NCBI GenBank assembly: GCA_002413355.1
Contig: DHWV01000037.1
Span: 1 to 34,924, forward strand
Length of the DNA stretch: 34,924 nt
Direction: 5' to 3'
Source of the DNA: Desulfobulbaceae bacterium UBA5173
Lineage (GTDB): Bacteria; Desulfobacterota; Desulfobulbia; Desulfobulbales; Desulfobulbaceae
Every line of letters starts with the position of its first letter. Positions within the stretch are counted from its first letter, which is position 1. The position numbers and the translations under genes are program-made. Positions 24,855-32,607 of the stretch are shown piece by piece. Below the pieces are notes generated by a model. That model saw nothing but the letters and a program-made list of their open reading frames with translations. It ran no database searches and was not told where the DNA came from.

Positions 24855-25324
24855 TGCTTCGTGTCAGAAATCTGCTTGCCATGCTCCCACAGCTCTTCCT
24901 GCGAGGAGCCGTCTTGGGCTGTAAAAACGCCTTTGCCGTGCTTTTTGCCGCCTGCCCAGCCGCCAGAATATGTTGTGCCGTCAGGATAGCTCATGGTGCC
25001 GATGCCGTCCGGTCTGTTATCCTGCAACTCGCCGACATATTTGTTGCCGCCTTTGGTGTTGACCGTGCAGTTATGACGGCATTGTCCGTCTTCCATCACG
25101 CCTTCCAACGTCAGAAACAGCTTGCCTTTGGCATACCAGCGCAGCGTTCCTGGCCCGCTTGCCTTGCCGTCTTTGCAGCCGCCCGCCCAGATGACTGATT
25201 CCTCAGGAATCGGCATTGGATTTCTAATTTGACAGCCGTTTTGCTGATCAGCAATCCAATGCTCCGCAGCTTGAGCTGTGGAAACGTAGCTGAGCAAGCA
25301 GTAGAGAAAAAGATTCCGTCTCAT
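24851..25324 (-). CDS. exported MORN-repeat protein
   Basis: From the ATG at 25322-25324 the 157-aa product starts MRRNLFLYCLLSYVSTAQA, a signal peptide, so it is probably periplasmic or surface-located. A cysteine-containing domain follows (HWIADQQNGCQIRNP, then WAGGCKDGKASGPG, then GQCRHNC), then MORN repeats (YVGELQDNRPDGIGTM, YSGGWAGGKKHGKGVF). MORN repeats form beta-hairpin rods that bind lipids or partners. It is a paralogue of the broken gene directly upstream, whose stop it overlaps by four bases; it overlaps pabBC by four bases downstream. A start further upstream would lie inside the previous gene and adds no homology. Confidence 0.7.
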   Translation of the reverse strand: MRRNLFLYCLLSYVSTAQAAEHWIADQQNGCQIRNPMPIPEESVIWAGGCKDGKASGPGTLRWYAKGKLFLTLEGVMEDGQCRHNCTVNTKGGNKYVGELQDNRPDGIGTMSYPDGTTYSGGWAGGKKHGKGVFTAQDGSSQEELWEHGKQISDTKH

Positions 25325-25961
25325 TTCTTTTGACCGTTCTCCCACATCTCTTCCTGCCCAACACCGTCTTTGGCCGTATATACTCCTTTGCCGTTTCTGC
25401 GGCCATTGGACCAATCGCCTTCGTATGTACTGCCGTCCTCATAGATCATGATGCCGTGACCATGCGGAACATCATCTTTGAATTCGCCTGTATATTTCTG
25501 TTTTCCATTAGCTGAGACAAGTTCACCTTTGCCGTTCATTTTTCCTTTCCGCCATTCGCCGGTATAAACTTCTCCGGTAGCAAATTTCAAGGTTCCTTTG
25601 CCGCTTCGTTCACCGTCTTTGATTTCACCTTCGTATTTGCTGCCATCAGCGCGGATGATAACACCTTTCCCGTTCGGTAGATTATCTTTCATCTCACCGA
25701 CGTATCTGTCGCCTTCCTTGGTTTTGACTGAGCAATCCTGTGCACAGCGACCATCTTTCATGATACCGGTGATTGTGCTTTGCAGCTGCCTGACCATTTG
25801 ATGGATTCATCCTGTGCGGGAGCAGGATTCCACACTTTGCAGCCGGTTTCTGTAGCGGCAATCCAATTGCTTTGTGGAACGGTGCTCTTGCCGTCTTCAG
25901 AATGTGCAGAAACCGCCAGCAACCATAAACAGCACACTGCCAGAATTGACCATTTTGTCAT
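25321..25961 (-). pseudogene. exported MORN-repeat protein, broken by an internal deletion
   Basis: Starts MTKWSILAVCCLWLLAVSA (signal peptide) and goes on NWIAATETGCKVWNPAP and SIKWSGSCK, parallel to the intact paralogue downstream. The frame then ends at AQSPVS near 25758. In another frame it resumes as QSTITGIMKDGRCAQDCSVKT and runs through about five MORN repeats (YVGEMKDNLPNGKG, YEGEIKDGERSGKG, YTGEWRKGKMNGKG, YTGEFKDDVPHGHG, YEGDWSNGRRNGKG) to 25321. Compared with the paralogue, about 17 codons (DGKASGPG...KGK) are missing at the break. CTGCAAAG could be read at both edges of the lost piece, so a deletion of about 58 bases between short direct repeats would explain both the loss and the frameshift. 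Confidence 0.7.
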
Positions 25962-25989
25962 TTCAGTTTAATTTGCATTTTGTTAATTT

Positions 25990-26130
25990 TCAGGCTATGC
26001 GCCTAATTAAACGAATCACTTCATCGGGCCACTTGCCTATTTGTCGCACGAGGCAAGTCAGCGGTTGGTTATTGTATCGTTTTTCTAAAACAAATTCAAT
26101 ATAAGTTCTCAGCGCAGCGTGATTGGTCAT
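25990..26130 (-). CDS. tiny open frame, unassigned
   Basis: An ATG at 26128-26130 opens a 46-codon frame, MTNHAALRTYIEFVLEKRYN and so on, with a helix-rich, basic end (KWPDEVIRLIRRIA). It matches no family I know. The composition looks protein-like and it lies in line with a second small frame 30 bases upstream, so both may be remnants of one gene or two small genes of an AT-rich insert. There is no convincing ribosome binding site. Confidence 0.25.
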   Translation of the reverse strand: MTNHAALRTYIEFVLEKRYNNQPLTCLVRQIGKWPDEVIRLIRRIA

Positions 26131-26159
26131 TCAATGGCAAAAAAACTTCCCAGCACGCC

Positions 26160-26324
26160 TTAACAGCGAAATGCTGTACGCCGTTCAGGATATTTTTTAT
26201 AACGAACGAGAGCTTCCATGTCATTTTTCACTGTAGGTTTATCGCGAAGATCTATTTTTTTTCTTAAAACAATGGATTGTCCAGCGACAGCACGGGATGC
26301 CGCTTTTTTTGACTCAACGTTCAA
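26160..26324 (-). CDS. small basic open frame, unassigned
   Basis: A TTG at 26322-26324 could start 54 codons, LNVESKKAASRAVAGQSIVL, then RKKIDLRDKP and EALVRYKKYPERRTAFRC; an in-frame stop lies just before it. It is highly basic and hydrophilic, like some phage or plasmid DNA-binding proteins, but no family is recognised. The start codon is weak and no clear ribosome binding site is present. It may be a decayed fragment. Confidence 0.2.
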   Translation of the reverse strand: MNVESKKAASRAVAGQSIVLRKKIDLRDKPTVKNDMEALVRYKKYPERRTAFRC

Positions 26325-26661
26325 ATGCTTTTATCTTTTTTTAAGTAAAATCTACTAGATATGCCGTAATCGCTCAATTTTTTCATGCTGTTTATTGTTG
26401 TGGATGCAATTCCAGCAGCATTTGAAGTGAACTGTGAAATAGGCACTCTGTGCTACATCACCTTCTTTCCCTTCTGTCTCCACAAGAAATTTGCTTGAAA
26501 TCCGCCGCAAAAAACAGTATAAAATACCGGGTACAATTTATTGTACCAGCAGCCTTGCCGCTCTTCAGGCTGTCAACCCTTATTGTGACCGGAGCGGAAT
26601 GATTTCGCGCATCCTTCATCAGGCTGCCATGCACTGCCGCCGCCAGCAAGGCAGGCTGAAC
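26325..26661. other. AT-rich spacer upstream of the diguanylate cyclase
   Basis: No gene or clear promoter was recognised here. The stretch is AT-rich up to about 26440, with long T-runs. The diguanylate cyclase frame extends back to 26491, but the segment 26491-26661 does not look like a normal protein N-terminus. The ATG at 26599, with GGAG just upstream, is an alternative start. Confidence 0.4.
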
Positions 26662-28152
26662 ATGCACCTATCTGTCAGCAGAACAGTCCGAAAAAACAAA
26701 AAGCTGATTATCTGCCTCAGCGTGGTTATCATTGTTGTCAACGCAGTCTTTCTGTCTGTCAATTTTATTACTCTCCGGGAAACGCTGTCTGCTTCGCTGC
26801 TCCAGAAAGCAAAGCGGCATGAGGAAGAGTTTAAGCTTAACCTGAAAATGGTGTACAGCAGCATGCTACAGATGTCCACGCTGATCAGTAGCAACAGCGA
26901 GTTAGGGCAGGCATTTTTGCTGAAAGACAGCGCGATTTCAGACAATGGCAAAAATGATACCAGCCAAGACAGCCTTCGCCGGAAGACCTATCAATTTGGC
27001 TCAGTGGAAAGTAAGCCACATCTGCTTTCCGACACCATGCAAAGCTATACTTGGCTGCGCGGCATTTCGCCGCTCTGGGCTGTTGATCCAGCGACTAAAG
27101 AGAGAGTGTATGTCGGTTCCATGGATATCAGTACCTCATTCAAAGAGATTGTTCCGCTGTATGCAAAACTGTTTCAAGTTGAGGCAGCTGTTCTGCTGAA
27201 CAAGGAATATGTCAGAAACAGAATGTGGAACAAGCAGACAAAAGAATATTTTGAACAGCACGCAGATGCAAATCATTACGTTGAGGCGGCAAGCTCTTGG
27301 AATGATCTCATGAAGATATTGCCGATCATCTTTGTGAGGAGTGACTATAAATCAGACGGAACAAAAATCATATATGAAAATTCAAAGTACTATTCTGTCT
27401 ATTATTTTCCACTTCCAGACTCGCAAGATTCAGAAAGTGATGAAATAACTGCAAGCCCTGCTGGATTTATGCTTATTTGGGAAGATGTTTCTGATCAGTT
27501 TGCTAATTCTGCAAAAAATTTTTTCGTCAATCTCATTTTAGCGGGCCTTGGTTTCATTCTGATTGAAATCGGACTGATCTGGATGCTCAACAGGGAAAAT
27601 AGACTGTCTGTGGCCGAGCAGTGCGCGGCAATCGACGAATTGACAGGCCTTTACAACCGCCGTTATTTTGATGAACTTTTAGAGAACGAACTGCGGCGGG
27701 CCGAGCAAAGCCAAGAAGCTCCTTTGTCTTTGATTATCTGCGATGTTGACTATTTCAAACGCTTTAACGACACATACGGCCATAAGGCAGGTGATGAGTG
27801 TTTGAAAAAAATCGCGGACACGCTCAAGCTGCAAGCCCGGCGCAGCAGCGACTGCGTAGCCCGCTACGGCGGCGAGGAATTCGTCATCATCCTGCCCCGC
27901 ACCGATATCTATTCAGCGGCAGACATCGCCGAAGGAACACGAAGGGCAATTATCAATCTCGCCATTCCTCACGTTAGCTCAGACATCGTGCCTGTAGTCA
28001 CCATCACGCTAGGCGTGGCCTGCACATCCAGCTTGGCCGAATACGACAGTTTGTTTGAAGCGGCGGACCGCAATCTTTACATCGCCAAAAATAATGGCCG
28101 CAACAAGGTCGAGCCAGCCAAAGTCTCTATTCCTCCCCGCAAGGCAATCTGA
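26662..28152 (+). CDS. membrane diguanylate cyclase (GGDEF)
   Basis: Makes cyclic di-GMP from two GTP in response to a periplasmic signal. From the ATG at 26662 (496 aa) there is TM1 (about 11-33), a periplasmic sensor region of about 250 residues that could be a Cache-like fold (WLRGISPLWAVDP...YVGSMDIS), TM2 (about 287-309) and a GGDEF domain starting DELTGLYNRRYFDELLENE. The active-site motif is GGEEF (403-407), preceded five residues earlier by an intact inhibitory site RSSD (394-397), so product feedback is expected. DVDYFKRFNDTYGHKAGDECL is conserved. Other starts at 26599 or 26491 are possible. No EAL domain is present. Confidence 0.88.
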   Translation: MHLSVSRTVRKNKKLIICLSVVIIVVNAVFLSVNFITLRETLSASLLQKAKRHEEEFKLNLKMVYSSMLQMSTLISSNSELGQAFLLKDSAISDNGKNDTSQDSLRRKTYQFGSVESKPHLLSDTMQSYTWLRGISPLWAVDPATKERVYVGSMDISTSFKEIVPLYAKLFQVEAAVLLNKEYVRNRMWNKQTKEYFEQHADANHYVEAASSWNDLMKILPIIFVRSDYKSDGTKIIYENSKYYSVYYFPLPDSQDSESDEITASPAGFMLIWEDVSDQFANSAKNFFVNLILAGLGFILIEIGLIWMLNRENRLSVAEQCAAIDELTGLYNRRYFDELLENELRRAEQSQEAPLSLIICDVDYFKRFNDTYGHKAGDECLKKIADTLKLQARRSSDCVARYGGEEFVIILPRTDIYSAADIAEGTRRAIINLAIPHVSSDIVPVVTITLGVACTSSLAEYDSLFEAADRNLYIAKNNGRNKVEPAKVSIPPRKAI

Positions 28153-28216
28153 CAGAATTGTGCCATTCATCGGCGCATAACGCTGCACTTTTCCTCCATA
28201 TCTGCACAGAGTCAGT

Positions 28217-28248
28217 CTTGTCAAGACAAGATTGATGGAGTATACTCC
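28217..28248 (+). promoter_or_regulatory. promoter with two palindromes ahead of the AICAR transformylase gene
   Basis: TTGTCA (28218-28223), 17 bases, then TATACT (28241-28246) make a strong sigma-70-type promoter about 70 bases before the start codon. CTTGTC-AA-GACAAG (28217-28230) is a dyad over the -35. GGAGTATACTCC (28237-28248) is a perfect 12-base palindrome over the -10. CAGTCTTGT is repeated at 28213-28221 and 28272-28280. Regulator binding is inferred. Confidence 0.55.
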
Positions 28249-28315
28249 ACATCTTTTTTAACAGTGCAAGGCAGTCTTGTTGAGTGCCAATCCCCCAGCA
28301 AAACGGAGTATTTCC

Positions 28316-29605
28316 ATGAGTGATTTGAAAAAGATGTACACTACCATCCTCGGCGATTCCTTTCCGATGGAGATGACCATTTCCTTCGGCGGTCAGACCC
28401 TGATCTACCGCAAGCGAACATGGGCGATCCCGATGGAGGATGGCACTGTTGACGAACGCGGCCTGCGCTACGGAGAAAACCCGGATCAAGAGGCGGCTCT
28501 GTATGAGCTGGTCAACGGCAATTTGGTGCTTGGCGACTGCAAGTTCATCGAGCCGGGCAAAGCGTTAGTCAGTGGGATTAAGGTTGAGGACATGCTCCAA
28601 GTGGGCAAGCATCCGGGGAAAATTAACTTGACCGATGTTGATAACGGCCTAAACATCATTAAATATTTGATGGAAAAACCGGCGGCGGTGATCCTCAAAC
28701 ACAACAATCCTTCTGGGGCGGCTCTTGGCACAACATTGGCCGATGCTTATAATCGGGCCAACCGTGCTGACCGCATTGCCGCATTCGGCGGAGCAGTGGT
28801 CGTCAATAGACCGCTGGACAGAGCGACCGCAGAGCTGATGAGTCAAAACTACCTTGAAGTGGTCTGCGCCCCTGATTTCGAGGACGGCACGTTGGCAATT
28901 CTCGCCAAGGCCAAAAACTTGAGAGTCATCCGCATGGACGGCATCGCTAAGCTGGCGGAGTTTGAAAAATACCGCTTTGTGGACTTTAAGTCGCTGATTG
29001 ACGGCGGTATTATTGTCCAGCAGTCAGCAGTGAATTCAATCCGCTCCGCCGCTGATCTGAAACCGGCTGTGGCGACATGGAAAGGCCAAGAATACCGCTG
29101 CGAACGCCAGCCCACGCCGCAGGAAATTGACGACATGATTTTCGGCTGGGCTGTCGAGCACGGGGTTACATCCAACTCGGTAATTTACGTGAAAGATGGA
29201 TGCACGGTCGGTATCGGCACCGGCGAACAGGACCGCGTTGGTGTAGCGGAGATTGCGGTGTATAAGGCGTATGCTAAATATGCAGACATCACCTGCTTTG
29301 ACCGCTTTGGCATCCCTTATGCGGACTTGGCCTTGGAAGTGACGCAGGGTAAGCGCACTGCGGCGGACAAGGATGAGATTGACGCAAAAGTAAAGACAGA
29401 TCGGGCGGGACTGCCCGGATCGGTAATGATTTCAGATGCCTTCTTTCCCTTCCGAGATGCGGCAAATGTGGGCATTCGCGAAGGTGTCGGAGCCATTTTG
29501 CAAGCAGGCGGCTCCATGCGGGATTATGCTTCCATTGAGGCCTGCAACGCAGCACAGCCGAAGGTGGCGATGATGTTCACAGGACAGCGGTCGTTTAAGC
29601 ATTGA
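28316..29605 (+). CDS. stand-alone AICAR transformylase (PurH-like, formyltransferase domain only)
   Basis: Formyl transfer from 10-formyl-THF to AICAR near the end of purine synthesis. The 429-aa product covers the AICARFT part only: RYGENPDQEAALYEL, VILKHNNPSGAALG (catalytic Lys-His region), AYNRANRADRIAAFGGAVVVNR, LEVVCAPDFED, and SDAFFPFRDAANVGIREGVGAILQAGGSMRD near the end. The N-terminal IMP cyclohydrolase domain of normal PurH is absent, so that step must be done by a separate protein not seen here. GGAG lies seven bases before the ATG; the strong promoter upstream suggests its own transcript. A long hairpin terminator follows. Confidence 0.9.
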   Translation: MSDLKKMYTTILGDSFPMEMTISFGGQTLIYRKRTWAIPMEDGTVDERGLRYGENPDQEAALYELVNGNLVLGDCKFIEPGKALVSGIKVEDMLQVGKHPGKINLTDVDNGLNIIKYLMEKPAAVILKHNNPSGAALGTTLADAYNRANRADRIAAFGGAVVVNRPLDRATAELMSQNYLEVVCAPDFEDGTLAILAKAKNLRVIRMDGIAKLAEFEKYRFVDFKSLIDGGIIVQQSAVNSIRSAADLKPAVATWKGQEYRCERQPTPQEIDDMIFGWAVEHGVTSNSVIYVKDGCTVGIGTGEQDRVGVAEIAVYKAYAKYADITCFDRFGIPYADLALEVTQGKRTAADKDEIDAKVKTDRAGLPGSVMISDAFFPFRDAANVGIREGVGAILQAGGSMRDYASIEACNAAQPKVAMMFTGQRSFKH

Positions 29606-29621
29606 CTACAGAACAGCAAAA

Positions 29622-29675
29622 ACAGTCCCTCGAAAAGAATTTCCTTCCTGAGGAAATTCTTTTCGAAGAGACTGT
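29622..29675. terminator. long hairpin between convergent genes (bidirectional terminator)
   Basis: TCGAAAAGAATTTCCT (29630-29645) pairs perfectly over 16 bases with AGGAAATTCTTTTCGA (29651-29666), with a 5-base loop. After a small internal bulge, ACAGTC (29622-29627) pairs with GACTGT (29670-29675). It sits exactly between the AICAR transformylase stop and the stop of the convergent secreted-protein gene, so it can end both transcripts. No long U-tract follows on either side. Confidence 0.7.
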
Positions 29676-29677
29676 CG

Positions 29678-30085
29678 TTACTTAACGGTGACATTGACTA
29701 CATATGTTCCCGCCTTAAACGTGCCTAGTGATGTGGTCACATCACTAGGCCATGTGTACAGTGTAACTTCTACACTCTTGGTGGTTGCAAGTGCGGTTAA
29801 TGCAGTTGCATACATTCCATCCAAGTTTGAATAAACTGCACCTGCGTCTGGAACAAATCTGTAGGTGGTCGGAGTTGTTCCTGTAGGCCAGTTAGCATCG
29901 GCGCAGGCAAAAGTGATCTGATAGAATTTGCCAGCTGGAGCAGTAAAAGAATATCCGGAACTGACTTTAGAAATCGTCCCATTCGTACAAATTGCCGGGT
30001 TCGCTGCGTAAGATGACGTTATCGCTAACGATAATAAAGACACTGCGCCGACAACTCCTGTTGCAACTTTATTTCTCAGCTTCAT
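29678..30085 (-). CDS. small secreted protein, unassigned
   Basis: No family recognised. The ATG at 30083-30085 has a strong GGAGG eight bases upstream. The 135-aa product starts MKLRNKVATGVVGAVSLLSL and a typical signal peptide ends in SSYA-A. The mature part of about 110 residues is Thr/Ser/Gly/Tyr-rich with little charge (SSGYSFTAPAGKFYQITF, then ...AGTYVVNVTVK), which suggests an all-beta secreted domain. Two cysteines (AICTNG, FACAD) could form one disulfide. A strong promoter with dyads lies directly upstream, so it is probably a highly expressed single gene. Confidence 0.65.
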   Translation of the reverse strand: MKLRNKVATGVVGAVSLLSLAITSSYAANPAICTNGTISKVSSGYSFTAPAGKFYQITFACADANWPTGTTPTTYRFVPDAGAVYSNLDGMYATALTALATTKSVEVTLYTWPSDVTTSLGTFKAGTYVVNVTVK

Positions 30086-30113
30086 TTTAGCATCCTCCAT
30101 GTATTTAAACATT

Positions 30114-30181
30114 AATTGCAAGCAAGCAATTACCCCTGTATAGTATATGTACAGGATACTCTTGCATATCAAGTTTGTCAA
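30114..30181 (-). promoter_or_regulatory. strong promoter and dyads for the small secreted protein
   Basis: On the minus strand a perfect TTGACA (30176-30181) is followed after 17 bases by TATCCT (30153-30158). Downstream, CCTGTA/TACAGG arms (30135-30140 and 30150-30155) flank a 9-base AT centre that touches the -10. A second dyad, AATTGC/GCAATT (30114-30119 and 30126-30131), lies in the leader. These could bind a regulator or form leader structure. Confidence 0.55.
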
Positions 30182-30224
30182 CTGTTTGCTGTCGGGGGAA
30201 TAATATATGACAGCGATTAGTTAG

Positions 30225-31514
30225 CTATCGCTGCCTCACTTCAAGAATACCTTCTTTTTTTAGTTTTTCAATATTTTTTTTTAGCTCCCAAAGGGGAATC
30301 CCAATTATTTCTGCAATTTCAATAGTACTACGCTGCCCATCCGCGTAAGCCAATAAATTCATCATGTCTTTTACTTGGTAGCCGCTGCTTTTTGTGCTGA
30401 CAGTTGGATACAGACCTCTTTTTCCTAACTGCGGCTCACAAAGCGTAGTGGTACGTAGAATTTCTACGCATTCTAAGCACTCTATAGATTTTTTTAATAC
30501 GTTATACCCCCCGATCAAACCCGTCGGCGTTACAAGCTCCAGATCATCTAACGAGGTGTGGTATTCAGGGTAACATCCATATTTTGTTCGCATTATTGAG
30601 CAAACAGGAAGATCTATCCCCGGGCTACAATATTGGCGTTCGTCACTTCCTCTATCTAAAAAGCTGTATTTTTTAAAATCAGGGCATGAATGTTTTAAAA
30701 CGTGTAATGCAACTTTATCAGACAGTGTGTTGCCGTTACGTGAAGGAATGTAGGAGTAGCTTCTTTCATCACCAATGCATGTAACATTAAATCCTGCAAT
30801 AATACTTTTCTTCATCTTTTTATAGTTACGACTCAAATAAGTAATTGCCCCTATAGTTTCAGGAATAATAATTATTCTATATGTATATTTTCTATTTTCA
30901 AACTCATCTATTAACCATTTTGCAATAAATATTGTGACGACTGGACCAGAAAGCTCATTATTTGCCATCGAAGGATGACATAGATAACTTGACAAGAATA
31001 TTTCTTTTTCTGATTTACCTGGAATAATTAGTTCGCCATAAGTGAGATAACCAGCTTTCAGTTCGCTATCAATAACTACATGATACTTTCCTGGTTTTAA
31101 AACGTCCCTTTCATTTTGAGTGATGCAGAATCCCCATTTGTCTTGATAATAAGATGTTACATAAGGTACTGCATTTGGTTGATCTGGAATTGAATATAGA
31201 TTTTCTTGCAATTCATCAAGAGTAATAATTTTCCTTACAGGAATTGAGTATCCTACTACATGTAAATTAGATTTTTTAAAATCACAGATTTTTTCTCCGT
31301 CAGGAGTTATTATGTATGCATCTTTTATATTCCATTCTCTTGGCACCTCCCAGTCGAAGCACTTAGTGCCAGAAGGAACCTCAATCATATTTAAATTAGG
31401 CATGTATCTTTTTAAGATAATTAATGACTCGCGGAACCCATTCCCTGTAATACTTCGGCAAATTGGAAAAAGTTCTTGGCATAACTTATGCATTTTTATT
31501 CCCAAATTAACCAT
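30225..31514 (-). CDS. DUF4910/DUF2172 aminopeptidase-like protein
   Basis: A 429-aa protein of the COG4310 type: an M28-like aminopeptidase fold interrupted by DUF2172 and ending in a winged-helix domain. The N-terminus is LCQELFPICRSITGNGFRESL. Likely metal-ligand segments are YLCHPSMANNELSGP (about 177-191), IIPETIGAITYLSRN, DRGSDERQYCSPGIDLPV and EYHTSLDDL. The winged helix is GQRSTIEIAEIIGIPLWELKKNIEKLKKEG. Such genes often lie in polysaccharide or modified-sugar clusters, and the true reaction is unknown. AAGGA precedes the ATG, which overlaps the acetyltransferase gene by eight bases. Strongly AT-rich, unlike the flanking housekeeping genes: probably acquired. Confidence 0.8.
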   Translation of the reverse strand: MVNLGIKMHKLCQELFPICRSITGNGFRESLIILKRYMPNLNMIEVPSGTKCFDWEVPREWNIKDAYIITPDGEKICDFKKSNLHVVGYSIPVRKIITLDELQENLYSIPDQPNAVPYVTSYYQDKWGFCITQNERDVLKPGKYHVVIDSELKAGYLTYGELIIPGKSEKEIFLSSYLCHPSMANNELSGPVVTIFIAKWLIDEFENRKYTYRIIIIPETIGAITYLSRNYKKMKKSIIAGFNVTCIGDERSYSYIPSRNGNTLSDKVALHVLKHSCPDFKKYSFLDRGSDERQYCSPGIDLPVCSIMRTKYGCYPEYHTSLDDLELVTPTGLIGGYNVLKKSIECLECVEILRTTTLCEPQLGKRGLYPTVSTKSSGYQVKDMMNLLAYADGQRSTIEIAEIIGIPLWELKKNIEKLKKEGILEVRQR

Positions 31515-32322
31515 ATTGCTTTCCTTCGATACGATAAAGGGTATTTTCAGCCTTACCTGACGCTATTATTTTTGAAATAAATTCATACACATGTCGAGAT
31601 CGAGCTGTTCGTAAACCATAGCCTTCATTTGGCCTGTAACCAGAATAAATCCCTTCTTTCCACATCATCTCTCCTGCTGGATTTCCATATGTTATAATTT
31701 TCCTCTCAATATTTCTAACAAATAATCCATATGACCTAATTTCAGCATTACCCGCTTGGTCGATATATTTCCCTGTAAACTCTTTATGGTAACGATAAGG
31801 CACTTGATTCATCTCTTCAACATGATGGTAAAATGTCATGCTGCCTTGCTCAGGAAGGTCCAATATAGCAATCTTGCCATTTAATTCTCGCAGGATAGAA
31901 AATGGCGAATCACTTCCATACCCACTGTAATTATTAATTGATTTAAATTTTTCAACGTCAAATCCAATTGCTGCAAACGAATAAATAGGATGACCTGTTC
32001 TCACAGCTAATGGATGCTTTCTGCCAGCTTCAGTAAGCGCACCCATGCAAGAAGAAGTCGTTCTAATATCAAAATAAATACCTTTTGCAAAATCAAAATT
32101 AAACAAAGGAAGTAATAACGTTCCTGATTTTCCGAGAGCAATTAGAAAAGATTCCAAGATATCTTGAGATGTAAATTTTACCCCAAGATTTAAGTAACGT
32201 TTAAACGTTCTTTTAATGTTGCTGTGCACCAAAAGAACATCTCCTTCCTGAACCCCTGCTTTTTGCCATTCGTTTGACAGTCTTTGTATCATGCAATATG
32301 CAGCATTATTTTTTTTGCACAT
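31507..32322 (-). CDS. AAC(3)-family N-acetyltransferase
   Basis: A 271-aa protein of the aminoglycoside 3-N-acetyltransferase fold. Family marks are GDVLLVHSNIKR near the N-terminus, LLLPLFNFDF, RTGHPIYSFAAIG (about 107-119), YGSDSPFSILRELNGKIAILDL and TFYHHVEEMNQVPYR, which holds the catalytic His/Glu region. Many members are not resistance enzymes but acetylate amino-sugars or act in surface-glycan and natural-product pathways; the tight pairing with a DUF4910 gene favours that. The start lies downstream of a strong promoter, with AGAGGA as ribosome binding site. The gene is AT-rich. I would not call it a drug-resistance gene on this evidence. Confidence 0.82.
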   Translation of the reverse strand: MCKKNNAAYCMIQRLSNEWQKAGVQEGDVLLVHSNIKRTFKRYLNLGVKFTSQDILESFLIALGKSGTLLLPLFNFDFAKGIYFDIRTTSSCMGALTEAGRKHPLAVRTGHPIYSFAAIGFDVEKFKSINNYSGYGSDSPFSILRELNGKIAILDLPEQGSMTFYHHVEEMNQVPYRYHKEFTGKYIDQAGNAEIRSYGLFVRNIERKIITYGNPAGEMMWKEGIYSGYRPNEGYGLRTARSRHVYEFISKIIASGKAENTLYRIEGKQYG

Positions 32323-32370
32323 AAAGAAATATCCTCTTTCGATTTACAAACGAAATATTTTTCTATTTCA

Positions 32371-32405
32371 CAAAGATGATACATCTTTGATGTTAGTATT
32401 GTCAA
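32371..32405 (-). promoter_or_regulatory. strong promoter with a dyad over the -10 (AAC(3)-DUF4910 operon)
   Basis: On the minus strand a perfect TTGACA (32400-32405) is followed after 18 bases by TATCAT (32376-32381), five of six consensus bases. CAAAGATGATACATCTTTG (32371-32389) is a perfect dyad with 8-base arms and a 3-base centre covering the -10, a natural place for a repressor. About 50 bases of AT-rich leader follow before the gene. Confidence 0.65.
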
Positions 32406-32448
32406 TAAATTATTGCGAGCTATTATAAACCTATCCTATTAATCTAAC

Positions 32449-32560
32449 TGAAGCAGCATAAAGTGAACCTGCATGTCATTCCGAGCAACGCGAAGAATTT
32501 CCTATTTTCCCTTGGCGTGAGATTTCTCGCTCCGCTCGAAATGACAGATATGATGCTTCA
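32449..32560. repeat. 112-base nested inverted-repeat element (REP/MITE-like)
   Basis: The outer arms TGAAGCAGCATA (32449-32460) and TATGATGCTTCA (32549-32560) are complementary at 11 of 12 positions. Inside, TGTCATTCCGAGC (32474-32486) and GCTCGAAATGACA (32534-32546) pair at most positions, and further GAAGAATTTC/GAGATTTCTC-like sequence lies between. The CATTCCGAGC core is a motif I recall from dispersed intergenic palindromes in several bacterial phyla. It contains no gene and sits between the AT-rich module and the transposase remnant. Confidence 0.6.
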
Positions 32561-32607
32561 AATTATGTTGCTCTAACTATATCTGCACGATAGTTTTCTT
32601 GCATAAG

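Noticed and set aside
31507..32322. Clinical aminoglycoside resistance gene
   Set aside because: Only the family fold is supported; the context with DUF4910 and the divergent sequence favour glycan or natural-product chemistry.
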